Shown here one piece after another: positions 24,015-31,883 of a DNA stretch of 64,000 bases. This stretch comes from Streptomyces sp. NBC_01232 (GTDB taxonomy: Bacteria; Actinomycetota; Actinomycetes; Streptomycetales; Streptomycetaceae), in the NCBI RefSeq assembly GCF_035989885.1, contig NZ_CP108518.1, forward strand, positions 7,803,001 to 7,867,000, written 5' to 3'. A program made the translations under genes and the position numbers. Every line of letters starts with the position of its first letter. Positions within the stretch are counted from its first letter, which is position 1. The notes beneath the pieces are model-generated. The model worked only from the letters and a program-made list of their open reading frames with translations, was not told the DNA's origin and did no database searches.

Positions 24015-24755
24015 ATGAATCGCAGGAACGTGCTCCGGGCCCCCGTCGCGGCCGGCGCCGCAGCCACCCTGGCGGCAGCCACCGGGGTGGCCGCGGCGGC
24101 TCAGCCGCCGGCCGCCGGGAACGCGGCGGGGCCACTGCGCGTGCAGGTCGTCATGTACGACGGGGTGGAGGAGCTCGACTTCGCGGCGCCCTACGAGGTG
24201 TTCTGCGCGGCCCGGTTCTTCACGGGCCGCGAGATCGACGTCCGCTACGTCACCGCCGGACGCCCCGGCGTCGTACGCGCCGCCTACGGCACCCGGGTGG
24301 GCGTCGAGTACGCGTGGGCCCCCCGTGAGGCGGACGTCCTCCTCGTACCCGGCGGGGGATACGCACGCCGCGACAGCCCCGGGGTGTGGGCGGAGATCCG
24401 CAGCGGGGTGCTGCCGCGGAAACTGGCCGCGGCGGTGCGCCCGGGCCTGACCGTCAGCGCCGTCTGTACGGGCACCATGCTGCTCGCCGCCGCCGGACTG
24501 ACGACGAACCGGCCCTGCACCACCCATCACAAGGCGCGGCCCGACCTGGAGAAGCAGGGCGCACTGGTGAAGAACGCCCGGGTGGTGGACGACGGGGACC
24601 TGGTCACCGCCGGTGGCATCACCTCCGGCCTGGACCTCGCCCTGTGGCTCGTACGCCGGGAACTCGGCGCCGACGCGGCGACCGGTGTCGAGGCGATGCT
24701 CGAGTACGAGGCCCGGGGCACGGTGTGGACTCCGCCGACGGCCGGGCGGCCGTAG
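24015..24755 (+). CDS. Tat-exported DJ-1/PfpI-family protein
   Basis: A 246-residue protein with an N-terminal export signal (MNRRNVLRAPVAAGAAATLA, an RR motif suggesting Tat) followed by a DJ-1/PfpI domain (about 40-235). The nucleophile elbow is VSAVCTGTMLLAAAGL with the conserved Cys, followed by TTHHKARPDLE; an acidic partner lies in MYDGVEELDFAAPYEVF. These features match the AraC-partner/isocyanide-hydratase-like subgroup. Export of such a domain is less usual. Activity may be hydratase, glyoxalase or amidase-like and is not resolved. Confidence 0.85.
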   Translation: MNRRNVLRAPVAAGAAATLAAATGVAAAAQPPAAGNAAGPLRVQVVMYDGVEELDFAAPYEVFCAARFFTGREIDVRYVTAGRPGVVRAAYGTRVGVEYAWAPREADVLLVPGGGYARRDSPGVWAEIRSGVLPRKLAAAVRPGLTVSAVCTGTMLLAAAGLTTNRPCTTHHKARPDLEKQGALVKNARVVDDGDLVTAGGITSGLDLALWLVRRELGADAATGVEAMLEYEARGTVWTPPTAGRP

Positions 24756-24777
24756 CAGCAGGCCGGGACGGGGGTCG

Positions 24778-25131
24778 TCAGCGGTGGAGTTGCCGCGTCC
24801 AGTCCTGGGGGACCCGGTCGGCCGGCCCCGGGGCCGGCTGGTCCGCGGGGTGCTCGCCCGGAGGGGCCAGCCCGGGACCGGAGTCGTACAGGGCGTCGGT
24901 GTCGTAGTTCCAGAACCACTCCTCGCCCGGCTCGAAGCTCTGCACCAGGGGGTGGCCGGTGGACTTCCAGTGGGCGGTGGCGTGCTGGGCCGGGGAGGAG
25001 TCGCAGCAGCCGATGTTCCCGCACTGGGCGCAGCGCCGCAGGTGGAACCACCAGCCGCCCAGCTCGTCGCACTCGGCGCAGCCGGTGCCGGTGGGCGGGG
25101 CGCTCGGGTCGATTCCCTCGATGTCGGTCAT
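24778..25131 (-). CDS. UBP-type zinc-finger protein
   Basis: A 117-residue protein carrying one UBP zinc finger: GCAECDELGGWWFHLRRC, then AQCGNIGCCDSSPAQHATAH and GHPLVQSFEPGEEWFWNYDTD, giving the expected Cys/His ligand series. A Pro-rich tail follows. It is third in an operon in which every junction is an ATGA overlap (start 25131 over the kinase stop 25128). In eukaryotes the fold binds ubiquitin C-termini; bacterial stand-alone copies are thought to be protein- or zinc-binding modules. Its role with the redox kinase and reductase is unknown. Confidence 0.85.
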   Translation of the reverse strand: MTDIEGIDPSAPPTGTGCAECDELGGWWFHLRRCAQCGNIGCCDSSPAQHATAHWKSTGHPLVQSFEPGEEWFWNYDTDALYDSGPGLAPPGEHPADQPAPGPADRVPQDWTRQLHR

Positions 25132-26675
25132 GCGGGCTCCTCGGAGTTCTGAGTTGCGGTCGCGGTCTCGGGTGGGGTCTCGGTCGCGTTCTCGGGTGGG
25201 GTCGCGTTGCCGGTCCCGGCGCCGGGACCGGCCTCCGTCTCCGTCTCCGGCGCGGTCAGCGGCAGCAGCACCTGGAACCGGGTGTCGCCCGGCACGGACT
25301 CGACCTGCAGGCTGCCGTGGTGCTTGCTGACGACGATCCGCCAGGAGATGTCGAGGCCGAGACCGGTGCCCTCGCCGACCGGTTTGGTGGTGAAGAAGGG
25401 GTCGAAGATGCGGCTGCGGATGTCCGCCGGGATGCCGGGTCCGGTGTCGCGGAACTCCACCAGCAGGCGGTCGCCCTCCCGCGCCGTGCGGACCGTCAGC
25501 GTGCCCTCCCCGCCCGTGCTCCCGATGGCGAAGACGGCGTTGTCGATGAGGTTGGTCCACACCTGGTTGAGCTCCGCCGGATAGGCCGGCACGTCCGGTA
25601 CGGAGCGGTCGTAGTCCTTGACCACCCGCACCCGGGAGCCGATCTTCCCGGACAGCATCAGCAGCGTGCTGTCGAGGAGTTCGTGGACGTCCACCACCCG
25701 GTACGGTGCGCGGTCGAGCTGCGAGTACTGCTTGGCCGCGTCCACGAGGTGGGAGATGCGGGTGGTGGAGTCGTCGATCTCGTCCATCAACAGCTCGGTC
25801 TCCACCGTGTAGTTGAGCCAGCCGATCGCCGAAGGCAGGATCTCCTCGGACACCGTCGCCGCGACGTGCTCCAGCCAGTCCGTGTCCAGTCCCGCCTGCA
25901 CGAAGGTCGGGGCGAGCCGCCAGCCCTCCTGGATGCCGTGGTCGTCGAGCCAGTCGGCTAGCTCGTCCTCCCGGTCGGAGGCCTCCAGAGGACTGAGCGC
26001 CGTGGCCTTCGCGACGCGTTCGACCGTGCGCTCCTGGATCTCGATGAGGTCGGCGATCACCTCGCGCGAATACTGGCCCTGGGAGATGTGGGCCAGCTTG
26101 TGCCGCATCTTGCCGACCCGTTCGCGCAGCGTCGCCGTGGCCCTGACGGCCGCCGCCGCCGGGTTGTTGAGCTCGTGCGTGAGCCCGGCGGACAACGACC
26201 CCAGGGCCAGCAGCCGCTCCCGCTGCCCGATCGCCCGCTGGGTGTTCTTGGAGCCGAAGAACAGCCCCTCCAGCAGGTGCGCCGCCATCGGGAACCACTC
26301 CCGCATGATGTCCGCGAACGACTGGGCGGGCAGCACGAAGAACCGCGTAGGCTCCGTCACCCGCATGGAGTTGACGTACGTCTGCGGGACCTGTTCGCCC
26401 AGGTACGCCTGCATGGCCCCCGCGTACACGCCCCGCTGCGAGGTCCGGCTCACCTCGACGTCGTCGCCCCCGACCCGGCGCGACAGTACGACGGTGCCCT
26501 CGATCATCACGTAGAAGCAGGTGGCCGGGGCGCCCTCGGTGTACACCGGCCCCGTATCGAAGCGCTCCACCCGCCCCTCGCCGCACAGCCGCCCGAGCTG
26601 CTCCGGGGAGAGCTTCTCGAACAGGAACAGCGAGGAGATCTCCTGCGGGCTGCAGGGCATGACCTCTCCGCTCAT
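25128..26675 (-). CDS. Cyclic-nucleotide-binding-domain histidine kinase
   Basis: A 515-residue soluble kinase. Residues about 12-130 form a CRP-like cyclic-nucleotide-binding domain (FLFEKLSPEQLGRLCGEG, FYVMIEGTVVLSRR, GVYAGAMQAYLG). The HisKA segment has H167 in SLSAGLTHELNNPAAAAV. The HATPase domain (about 370-475) has NQVWTNLIDNAVFAIG, FRDTGPGIP and GEGTGLGLDISWRIV. There is no membrane span, so the input is cytoplasmic. The start overlaps the stop of the receiver-flavoprotein fusion and the stop overlaps the UBP gene start, so the three proteins are produced together and the fusion's receiver is the obvious phosphorylation partner. Confidence 0.9.
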   Translation of the reverse strand: MSGEVMPCSPQEISSLFLFEKLSPEQLGRLCGEGRVERFDTGPVYTEGAPATCFYVMIEGTVVLSRRVGGDDVEVSRTSQRGVYAGAMQAYLGEQVPQTYVNSMRVTEPTRFFVLPAQSFADIMREWFPMAAHLLEGLFFGSKNTQRAIGQRERLLALGSLSAGLTHELNNPAAAAVRATATLRERVGKMRHKLAHISQGQYSREVIADLIEIQERTVERVAKATALSPLEASDREDELADWLDDHGIQEGWRLAPTFVQAGLDTDWLEHVAATVSEEILPSAIGWLNYTVETELLMDEIDDSTTRISHLVDAAKQYSQLDRAPYRVVDVHELLDSTLLMLSGKIGSRVRVVKDYDRSVPDVPAYPAELNQVWTNLIDNAVFAIGSTGGEGTLTVRTAREGDRLLVEFRDTGPGIPADIRSRIFDPFFTTKPVGEGTGLGLDISWRIVVSKHHGSLQVESVPGDTRFQVLLPLTAPETETEAGPGAGTGNATPPENATETPPETATATQNSEEPA

Positions 26676-28348
26676 GACTGCTCCAGGTACCGGTGGACGA
26701 GCATCACGGCCATGGCTCCCTCTCCGACGGCGGACGCGACGCGTTTGGCGGACTGGGCGCGCGCGTCGCCCGCCACGAACACGCCGGGAATGTTGGTCTC
26801 CAGGTGGTACGGCGGCCGGTCCAGCTCCCACTCTGCCGGTGGCCGCCCGTCCGGGGTGAGGTCCGGCCCGGTCAGGATGAAGCCGTGCTCGTCGCGGAGC
26901 ACCGTACCGTCCAGCCAGTCGGTCAGCGGGGCCGCGCCGATGAACACGAACATCCACTGCGCGTCGACGAGTTCGGTCCCGCCGCTGTCCACGTCCCGCA
27001 GCGTCAGCTGCTCCAGGTGCCCCTCGCCGTGCGCCGCATCGACGACGGTCCGGGTGCGTACCGTGATGTTCGGCATCTCCTCGATCTGCTGGATCAGGTA
27101 GTACGACATCGAGGCCGCCAGGGACTCCCCGCGCACCAGCAGTGTCACCGACTTGGCGCCCCGCGCCAGGTACATAGCCGCCTGTCCGGCCGAGTTGGCG
27201 CCGCCCACGATGTACACGTCCTGCCCCTGGCAGGAGGCCGCCTCGGTCAGCGAGGAGCCGTAGTACACCCCGCAGCCGGTCAGCTGGTCGCAGCCCGGCG
27301 CGTGGAGCTGCCGGTACGACACACCGGTCGCCAGGATGATGCTGTGGGCGGCGATCGCCGAGCCGTCCGAGAAGTGGACGACGCGCGCCGCGCCGTTCAC
27401 CTCCAGCCCGGTGACCTCGCGCGCCGTGAGGATCTCGGCGCCGAACCGCCCGGCCTGGCGGCGGGCGCGCTCGGTGAGCTGCGCACCCGACACCCCGTCC
27501 GGGAAGCCCAGGTAGTTCTCGATGCGGGAGCTCTGCCCGGCCTGTCCGCCGGTCGCCGAACGCTCGATCAGTACGGTGCGCAGGCCCTCCGAGGCCCCGT
27601 ACACCGCCGAGCCGAGCCCGGCCGGGCCGCCGCCGATGACCACGAGGTCGTAGAAGTCGGCGGTCGGCGTCGTCGCGAGTCCCACGTGGGCGGCCAGTTC
27701 GGGGGCGTCGGGCTCGATCAGCACCTTGCAGTCGGGGGTGATCACCAGCGGCAGCCGCTGCCCGTCGGCCCCGGCCGCCTCCAGGAGCCGCCGGCCCTCC
27801 GGCTCGTCGGAGGAGTACCAGCGGTACGGCACCTGGTTGCGGGCCAGGAACTCCCGTACGTGCGAGGAACGCGCCGACCAGCGGTGACCCACCACCTTCG
27901 TCGCGGGTACCGGCCGGTAGTCGCTGGAGCGCCAGGCCGTGAGCAGATCGTCCAGGACGGGGTAGAGCTTCTCCTCCGGAGGGTCCCAGGGCTTGAGCAG
28001 GTAGTGGTCGAGGTCGACGACGTTGATCGCGTCGATCGCCGCATTGGTGTCGGCGTACGCCGTCAGCAGCACCCGCCGCGCCCCCGGGTACACCTGCAGG
28101 GCCTGTTCGAGGAACTCGATGCCGTTCATCTGCGGCATGCGGTAGTCGGCCAGGACGACCGCCACCAGGTCGCCCCGCAGCTTGAGCTCGCGCAGCGCCT
28201 CCAGGGCGGACTCACCGGACTCGGCGCGCACGATCCGGTAGTCGGCGCCGTAGCGGCGCCGCAGGTCACGGGCGATGGACCGGGAGACTCCCGGGTCGTC
28301 GTCCACGGTCAGAATCACGGTCCGCGCTGCGTCGGCGGCCTGTGCCAT
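26672..28348 (-). CDS. Receiver / glutaredoxin-like / thioredoxin-reductase-like fusion
   Basis: A 558-residue fusion. Residues 1-130 are an intact receiver (D16-D18 cluster, phosphoacceptor D68 in VLADYRMPQMNG, K119). Residues about 150-225 look like a glutaredoxin fold without a CxxC (VREFLARNQVPYRWYSSDE, LPLVITPDCKVL). Residues about 235-555 match thioredoxin reductase (FAD motif VVIGGGPAGLGSA; NAD(P) motif VYIVGGANSAGQAA; VFVAGDAR), but the catalytic CATC is replaced by VYYGSS. It probably binds FAD and NAD(P)H yet cannot do dithiol exchange in the normal way, so a signal-controlled redox sensor or an alternative electron acceptor is likely (inference). Confidence 0.88.
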   Translation of the reverse strand: MAQAADAARTVILTVDDDPGVSRSIARDLRRRYGADYRIVRAESGESALEALRELKLRGDLVAVVLADYRMPQMNGIEFLEQALQVYPGARRVLLTAYADTNAAIDAINVVDLDHYLLKPWDPPEEKLYPVLDDLLTAWRSSDYRPVPATKVVGHRWSARSSHVREFLARNQVPYRWYSSDEPEGRRLLEAAGADGQRLPLVITPDCKVLIEPDAPELAAHVGLATTPTADFYDLVVIGGGPAGLGSAVYGASEGLRTVLIERSATGGQAGQSSRIENYLGFPDGVSGAQLTERARRQAGRFGAEILTAREVTGLEVNGAARVVHFSDGSAIAAHSIILATGVSYRQLHAPGCDQLTGCGVYYGSSLTEAASCQGQDVYIVGGANSAGQAAMYLARGAKSVTLLVRGESLAASMSYYLIQQIEEMPNITVRTRTVVDAAHGEGHLEQLTLRDVDSGGTELVDAQWMFVFIGAAPLTDWLDGTVLRDEHGFILTGPDLTPDGRPPAEWELDRPPYHLETNIPGVFVAGDARAQSAKRVASAVGEGAMAVMLVHRYLEQS

Positions 28349-28563
28349 ACGTCTCCACCCCGAGAGCTCTGGGCAGGCGGCACGGCAAGCCGCCCGCGCC
28401 GGTTCCCGTTCATCGTAGGGTCGATCCTCCCCGACCGCTCCGGGACGACGCGGGCCGTGCGCTCCCGGTGCGCGGCCGGTCGCTCCTGGTCAACGGCCCG
28501 GAGCCTCGGGGGCGTCTTGCCGATCACGCAGGGCTCGCCCGATCGCAGGACACCCCCGAGGGC

Positions 28564-30039
28564 TCAGGAGGCCTTCCCCGCCCTGACCCACCCGTCGCCG
28601 CCGAGGGGGAACACGTAGCCGGGCCGCCCGTTGTGACCGCTGGTGCGGAAGGGCTTGCCGTTGTGGTCGATCCGGAGGGTGCCGCGCCGGGATCCGCTGG
28701 ACCAGGACAGTTCCAGGTACCAGCTCACGTCGTACGCGGAGGTGTCCGCCCTGATGTGGAGCACTTCCGGTTCGGACTCGCTCACCGTGTACGGGAAGCC
28801 CCGCTGGTCCGCCTCGGGCACGACGGCCGGGCGCGCGGCGTCGAGGGCCACGGTGAAGGAGCGGGTCGGGACGTCGGCCCCGCAGCCGACCCCCGGGTAG
28901 CCCATGGCGTAGTCGTTCCAGGCGAGGGGCGCGCGCCTGCCGACCGTGCGGACGGTCAGGCCGTCCAGGACCACCGTCTCCCTGCCGGCGCCCTGCACGG
29001 TGACGGTGACGTACTGCTCGCCCGCGGACACGGCTCCGGCCGCCGCCACCCATGCGGGTGCGTCACGTTCCACGGGCGGCGGTCCGACCTGGGCCGGAGG
29101 CTTCTCGATCAGGTAGTGCTGGGCGCAGGGCGTCTCCCAGCTGTACGGCTGGGTGGTCACCTTCACCGGCGTGCCGGAAGCGCTCCCGGGGTCGGGGGCG
29201 GAGCCGGGGGCGGCGGGTGCGGAGCCGGGGGGCGAGGCCGCGGGGTGAGTCCCGGCCGGGCCGTCCTCCGGGGTGCCCGCAGGGTTCCCGGACGGCGATG
29301 CGGGGGCCGCAGCCGGGCCGCCCGTACGCTGCTCCGCTCCGCCCGGAGCGAGGGTCGCGGAGCCGACGGGGCTGTCGCGGACGTCGGCGCTCCGGGTCAG
29401 GAGGTCCGTGGAGAGGGCGAGAACCCCGGCGACGGCGGCGACGGCGACCATGGCGGTTCCGGCGAGGACGGCCCTGCGCGGGCGGCGCCGCCCCGTCGGC
29501 GCGGTCTCGCCGGAGGTCTCGGTCGTGCCGACGGTCGCGGTCGTGTCGGTCTCGCCGGTGATGTCGGTCGTGCCGGCGGCGTAGGCGGTGTCGGCAGGAA
29601 GGGCTTCGGCGGGTACCTGCTCGGCCGCCTGCTCGGACTCCTCCGCCGCCGGAGGCGTGGGCTCCGCCTCCGCCTCAGTTCGCGCTTCCGCTTCGGCCTC
29701 CGCCCGCGTCCCGGCCGTGGCCGGCCCGGCCCCGTCCCGGGCGGTCGCAGCGGCTCTCTCCGCGCTGCCCGTATCGCCGCTCCTGCGGCTGCGGTTGGTG
29801 TCCGCCAGCACCCAACTCCTGTGCAGGGCGACGAGTTCCTCGGGCGTGGCCCTGCAGAGGCGCGCGAGACGTTCGACCGGTGCGTAGTCCGTCGGGACCA
29901 CGGCGCCGCTGCAGTACCGGTGCAGGGTCGACGTACTCATGTGGAGCCGCTTGGCGAGTGTTCCGTAGCTGTGGCCGGACCGGTCCTTCAACTCCCGCAG
30001 CAGTCCGGCGAACTCGGACTCGGCCGTGTCCTCGGGCAC
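28564..30039 (-). CDS. HTH (XRE-type) single-span membrane protein
   Basis: A 491-residue protein. The N-terminal helix-turn-helix (about 8-65: FAGLLRELKDRSGHSYGTLAKR, MSTSTLHRYCSG) is of the XRE type common in Streptomyces. A long Ala/Glu/Thr-rich linker is followed by one transmembrane helix (about 188-208, RRAVLAGTAMVAVAAVAGVL), another Pro/Ala/Ser linker, and an extracellular domain of about 190 residues with three or more cysteines (WETPCAQHY, YPGVGCGADV). This suggests direct signalling from outside to DNA. The GTG at 30039 has GGGAGGA close upstream; a GTG at 30051 is an alternative. Confidence 0.72.
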   Translation of the reverse strand: MPEDTAESEFAGLLRELKDRSGHSYGTLAKRLHMSTSTLHRYCSGAVVPTDYAPVERLARLCRATPEELVALHRSWVLADTNRSRRSGDTGSAERAAATARDGAGPATAGTRAEAEAEARTEAEAEPTPPAAEESEQAAEQVPAEALPADTAYAAGTTDITGETDTTATVGTTETSGETAPTGRRRPRRAVLAGTAMVAVAAVAGVLALSTDLLTRSADVRDSPVGSATLAPGGAEQRTGGPAAAPASPSGNPAGTPEDGPAGTHPAASPPGSAPAAPGSAPDPGSASGTPVKVTTQPYSWETPCAQHYLIEKPPAQVGPPPVERDAPAWVAAAGAVSAGEQYVTVTVQGAGRETVVLDGLTVRTVGRRAPLAWNDYAMGYPGVGCGADVPTRSFTVALDAARPAVVPEADQRGFPYTVSESEPEVLHIRADTSAYDVSWYLELSWSSGSRRGTLRIDHNGKPFRTSGHNGRPGYVFPLGGDGWVRAGKAS

Positions 30040-30255
30040 TGTTCCTCCCACCCGGTGTCCCGTTCCGCATCCCAGGAACAGGTTGTTTCAGCAGCTCAGA
30101 GCCTGTCTCGGCATTCCAGCGTCCCTGACCGCCGAGCAGATGTGGCGGCCGGGACGGATCTCGGCACAGGCTGAGGTCATCCAAGCACACCGCTCCCGGC
30201 GCCCGGTTCCCACCGGTGGGTCCCCGCGGTCGTGCCCTATGAGAGGCCGTCAGTC

Positions 30256-30954
30256 ATGCACGCGTTCCACCTCCTCCCCACCTCCTCCTCCCGGCGCCAT
30301 GCGGCTGCCGCCGCTGCCGCCCTCGTCGTCCTCGCCCTCACGGCGTGCGAGGACGGCGGGGGATTCAAGGACGGGGGAGCAGCAGCCACCTCGGGCGCCG
30401 CCACGGCCGCCCCTTCGGGCACCCCGGACCCGGGCTCCGCGACGCCTCCCGCCGGGACCACGGCGAAGGCCACCGCCACTCCCACCGGTGGTGCGAAGGG
30501 CTCGCCGGACGCGTCGGGTGCCGGGAGCCACGTCCTGTGCAACGGCTCCAACACCGGCGTCACCGTCCAGCCGGTCTCCCGCCCGCTCAACCACATGCTG
30601 ATCACGGTGAGGAACACCGGCTCGAAGACCTGCGACCTGACGTACTACCCGCTGCTCCGCTTCGACGAGATGCAGTGGGCGCCCGCGGCCCGGGAGGAGA
30701 CCCGGCCCCAGGCGGTGGTGTCCCTCGCACCCGGCGAGTCGGGTTACGCCGGAGCGCTGCTCTCCGCGGCCGACGGAAGCGGCGAGGGCGGGACGACCGG
30801 ACACCGGCTCACGATCGCCTTCCAGGGCCGGACGCCCAGGAGCGACGGCGGTGCGTCCGCCACCCCGTCACTCCCGGCGGCCGGTGTCCCCTACGACAGC
30901 TCGCTGACGGTCACGTACTGGCAGCGGAACGCCGCGGACGCGCTCGGCTCATGA
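30256..30954 (+). CDS. DUF4232-like secreted lipoprotein
   Basis: A 232-residue lipoprotein. The signal sequence ends in the lipobox VLALTAC, with the lipidated Cys near residue 31. A low-complexity Gly/Ala/Thr/Pro linker leads to a DUF4232-type domain (about 95-232: HVLCNGSNTGVTVQP, MLITVRNTGSKTCDLTYYPLL, the two-Cys pattern of the family). It is divergent from the HTH membrane protein gene and may belong to its regulon. Its stop overlaps by 6 nt with the stop of the convergent ABC gene. Function unknown. Confidence 0.78.
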   Translation: MHAFHLLPTSSSRRHAAAAAAALVVLALTACEDGGGFKDGGAAATSGAATAAPSGTPDPGSATPPAGTTAKATATPTGGAKGSPDASGAGSHVLCNGSNTGVTVQPVSRPLNHMLITVRNTGSKTCDLTYYPLLRFDEMQWAPAAREETRPQAVVSLAPGESGYAGALLSAADGSGEGGTTGHRLTIAFQGRTPRSDGGASATPSLPAAGVPYDSSLTVTYWQRNAADALGS

Positions 30955-31686
30955 GCCGGTCTCCACGATGCGGCCGTCGCGCAGTTCCACGACCCGGTCG
31001 GCGAGCTCGATCAGGTTGGGGTCGTGGGTGGCGACCAGGATGGTCACCGCCTCGCTGCGCACCACCGCGCGCAGCAGTTCCATGACCGACCGGCCGGTCT
31101 CGGAGTCGAGCTGGCCCGTGGGCTCGTCCGCGATGATCAGGTCGGGGTCGTTGGCCAGGGCGCGGGCCACCGCGACGCGCTGCTGCTGGCCGCCGGAGAG
31201 CTCGCCGGGGCGCTGCTCGGCGTGGTCCGCGAGACCGACCAGGGCGAGCAGGGTCCGGGCGCGCTCCTCGCGGACCTTGGCGGGGACGCGGCGCAGCCGC
31301 ATCGGGACGCCCACGTTCTCGGCGGCGGTGAGGACGGGTATCAGTCCGAACGACTGGAAGACGAAGCCGATGCGGTCGCGGCGCAGGGCGAGCAGGCCCG
31401 GCTCGTCGAGGGCCGCGAGGTCGGTGCCGTCGAGGGTGATCCGGCCGCCGGTCGGGGTGTCGAGGCCGCCCACGAGGTTCAGCAGGGTGGTCTTCCCGGA
31501 GCCCGACCGGCCCCGGAGGGCGGTGAGTTCGCCGCGGCGGACCTCGAAGGACACGCCGCGCAGGGCGTGGACGGCCTGCGGTCCGCTGCCGAAGCTGTGG
31601 TGCACGTCCTCGACCACGACGATCGGTGAGCCGTCGCCCTCCCGCGCCGCCGTCGCGACCGTCGCCGGTGCCTGCTGATCCCTCAT
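30949..31686 (-). CDS. MacB/LolD-type ABC transporter ATPase
   Basis: A 245-residue ATPase of the LolD/MacB group: Walker A GRSGSGKTT, Q-loop VFQSFGLIP, signature LSGGQQQRVAVARAL, Walker B LIIADEPTGQLD, H-loop VATHD. Such ATPases energise FtsX-like permeases. It is divergent from a two-permease, one-ATPase operon, so both ATPases may serve the same permeases. The ATG at 31686 follows GGGGGA at 9 nt; the longer in-frame N-terminus is not family-like. Confidence 0.88.
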   Translation of the reverse strand: MRDQQAPATVATAAREGDGSPIVVVEDVHHSFGSGPQAVHALRGVSFEVRRGELTALRGRSGSGKTTLLNLVGGLDTPTGGRITLDGTDLAALDEPGLLALRRDRIGFVFQSFGLIPVLTAAENVGVPMRLRRVPAKVREERARTLLALVGLADHAEQRPGELSGGQQQRVAVARALANDPDLIIADEPTGQLDSETGRSVMELLRAVVRSEAVTILVATHDPNLIELADRVVELRDGRIVETGS

Positions 31687-31883
31687 CGCGTCTGTTCCCC
31701 CGTCGTGTTGTCCCCGTGGGGCGTCCCGCCCCACGGTCCGCACACGCTGCCGCTGCAGCTTTCTGATCGCATTTGCGCATCCGCCACACCAATCACGCAA
31801 GCCCCTTCCCCCTATCGCCCGTATCTGGCAGCATCGTCCGCTATCCGGTACCGAGGGTCCGGACAGGGGGAGGAATTCAACAC
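31687..31883. promoter_or_regulatory. Divergent promoter region of the FtsX/ABC locus
   Basis: 197 nt separate the divergent ATPase and the first permease. A relatively AT-rich patch (31755-31800) fits promoter elements. The permease GTG is served by GGGGGAGGA with 9-10 nt spacing. No operator was recognised. Confidence 0.4.
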
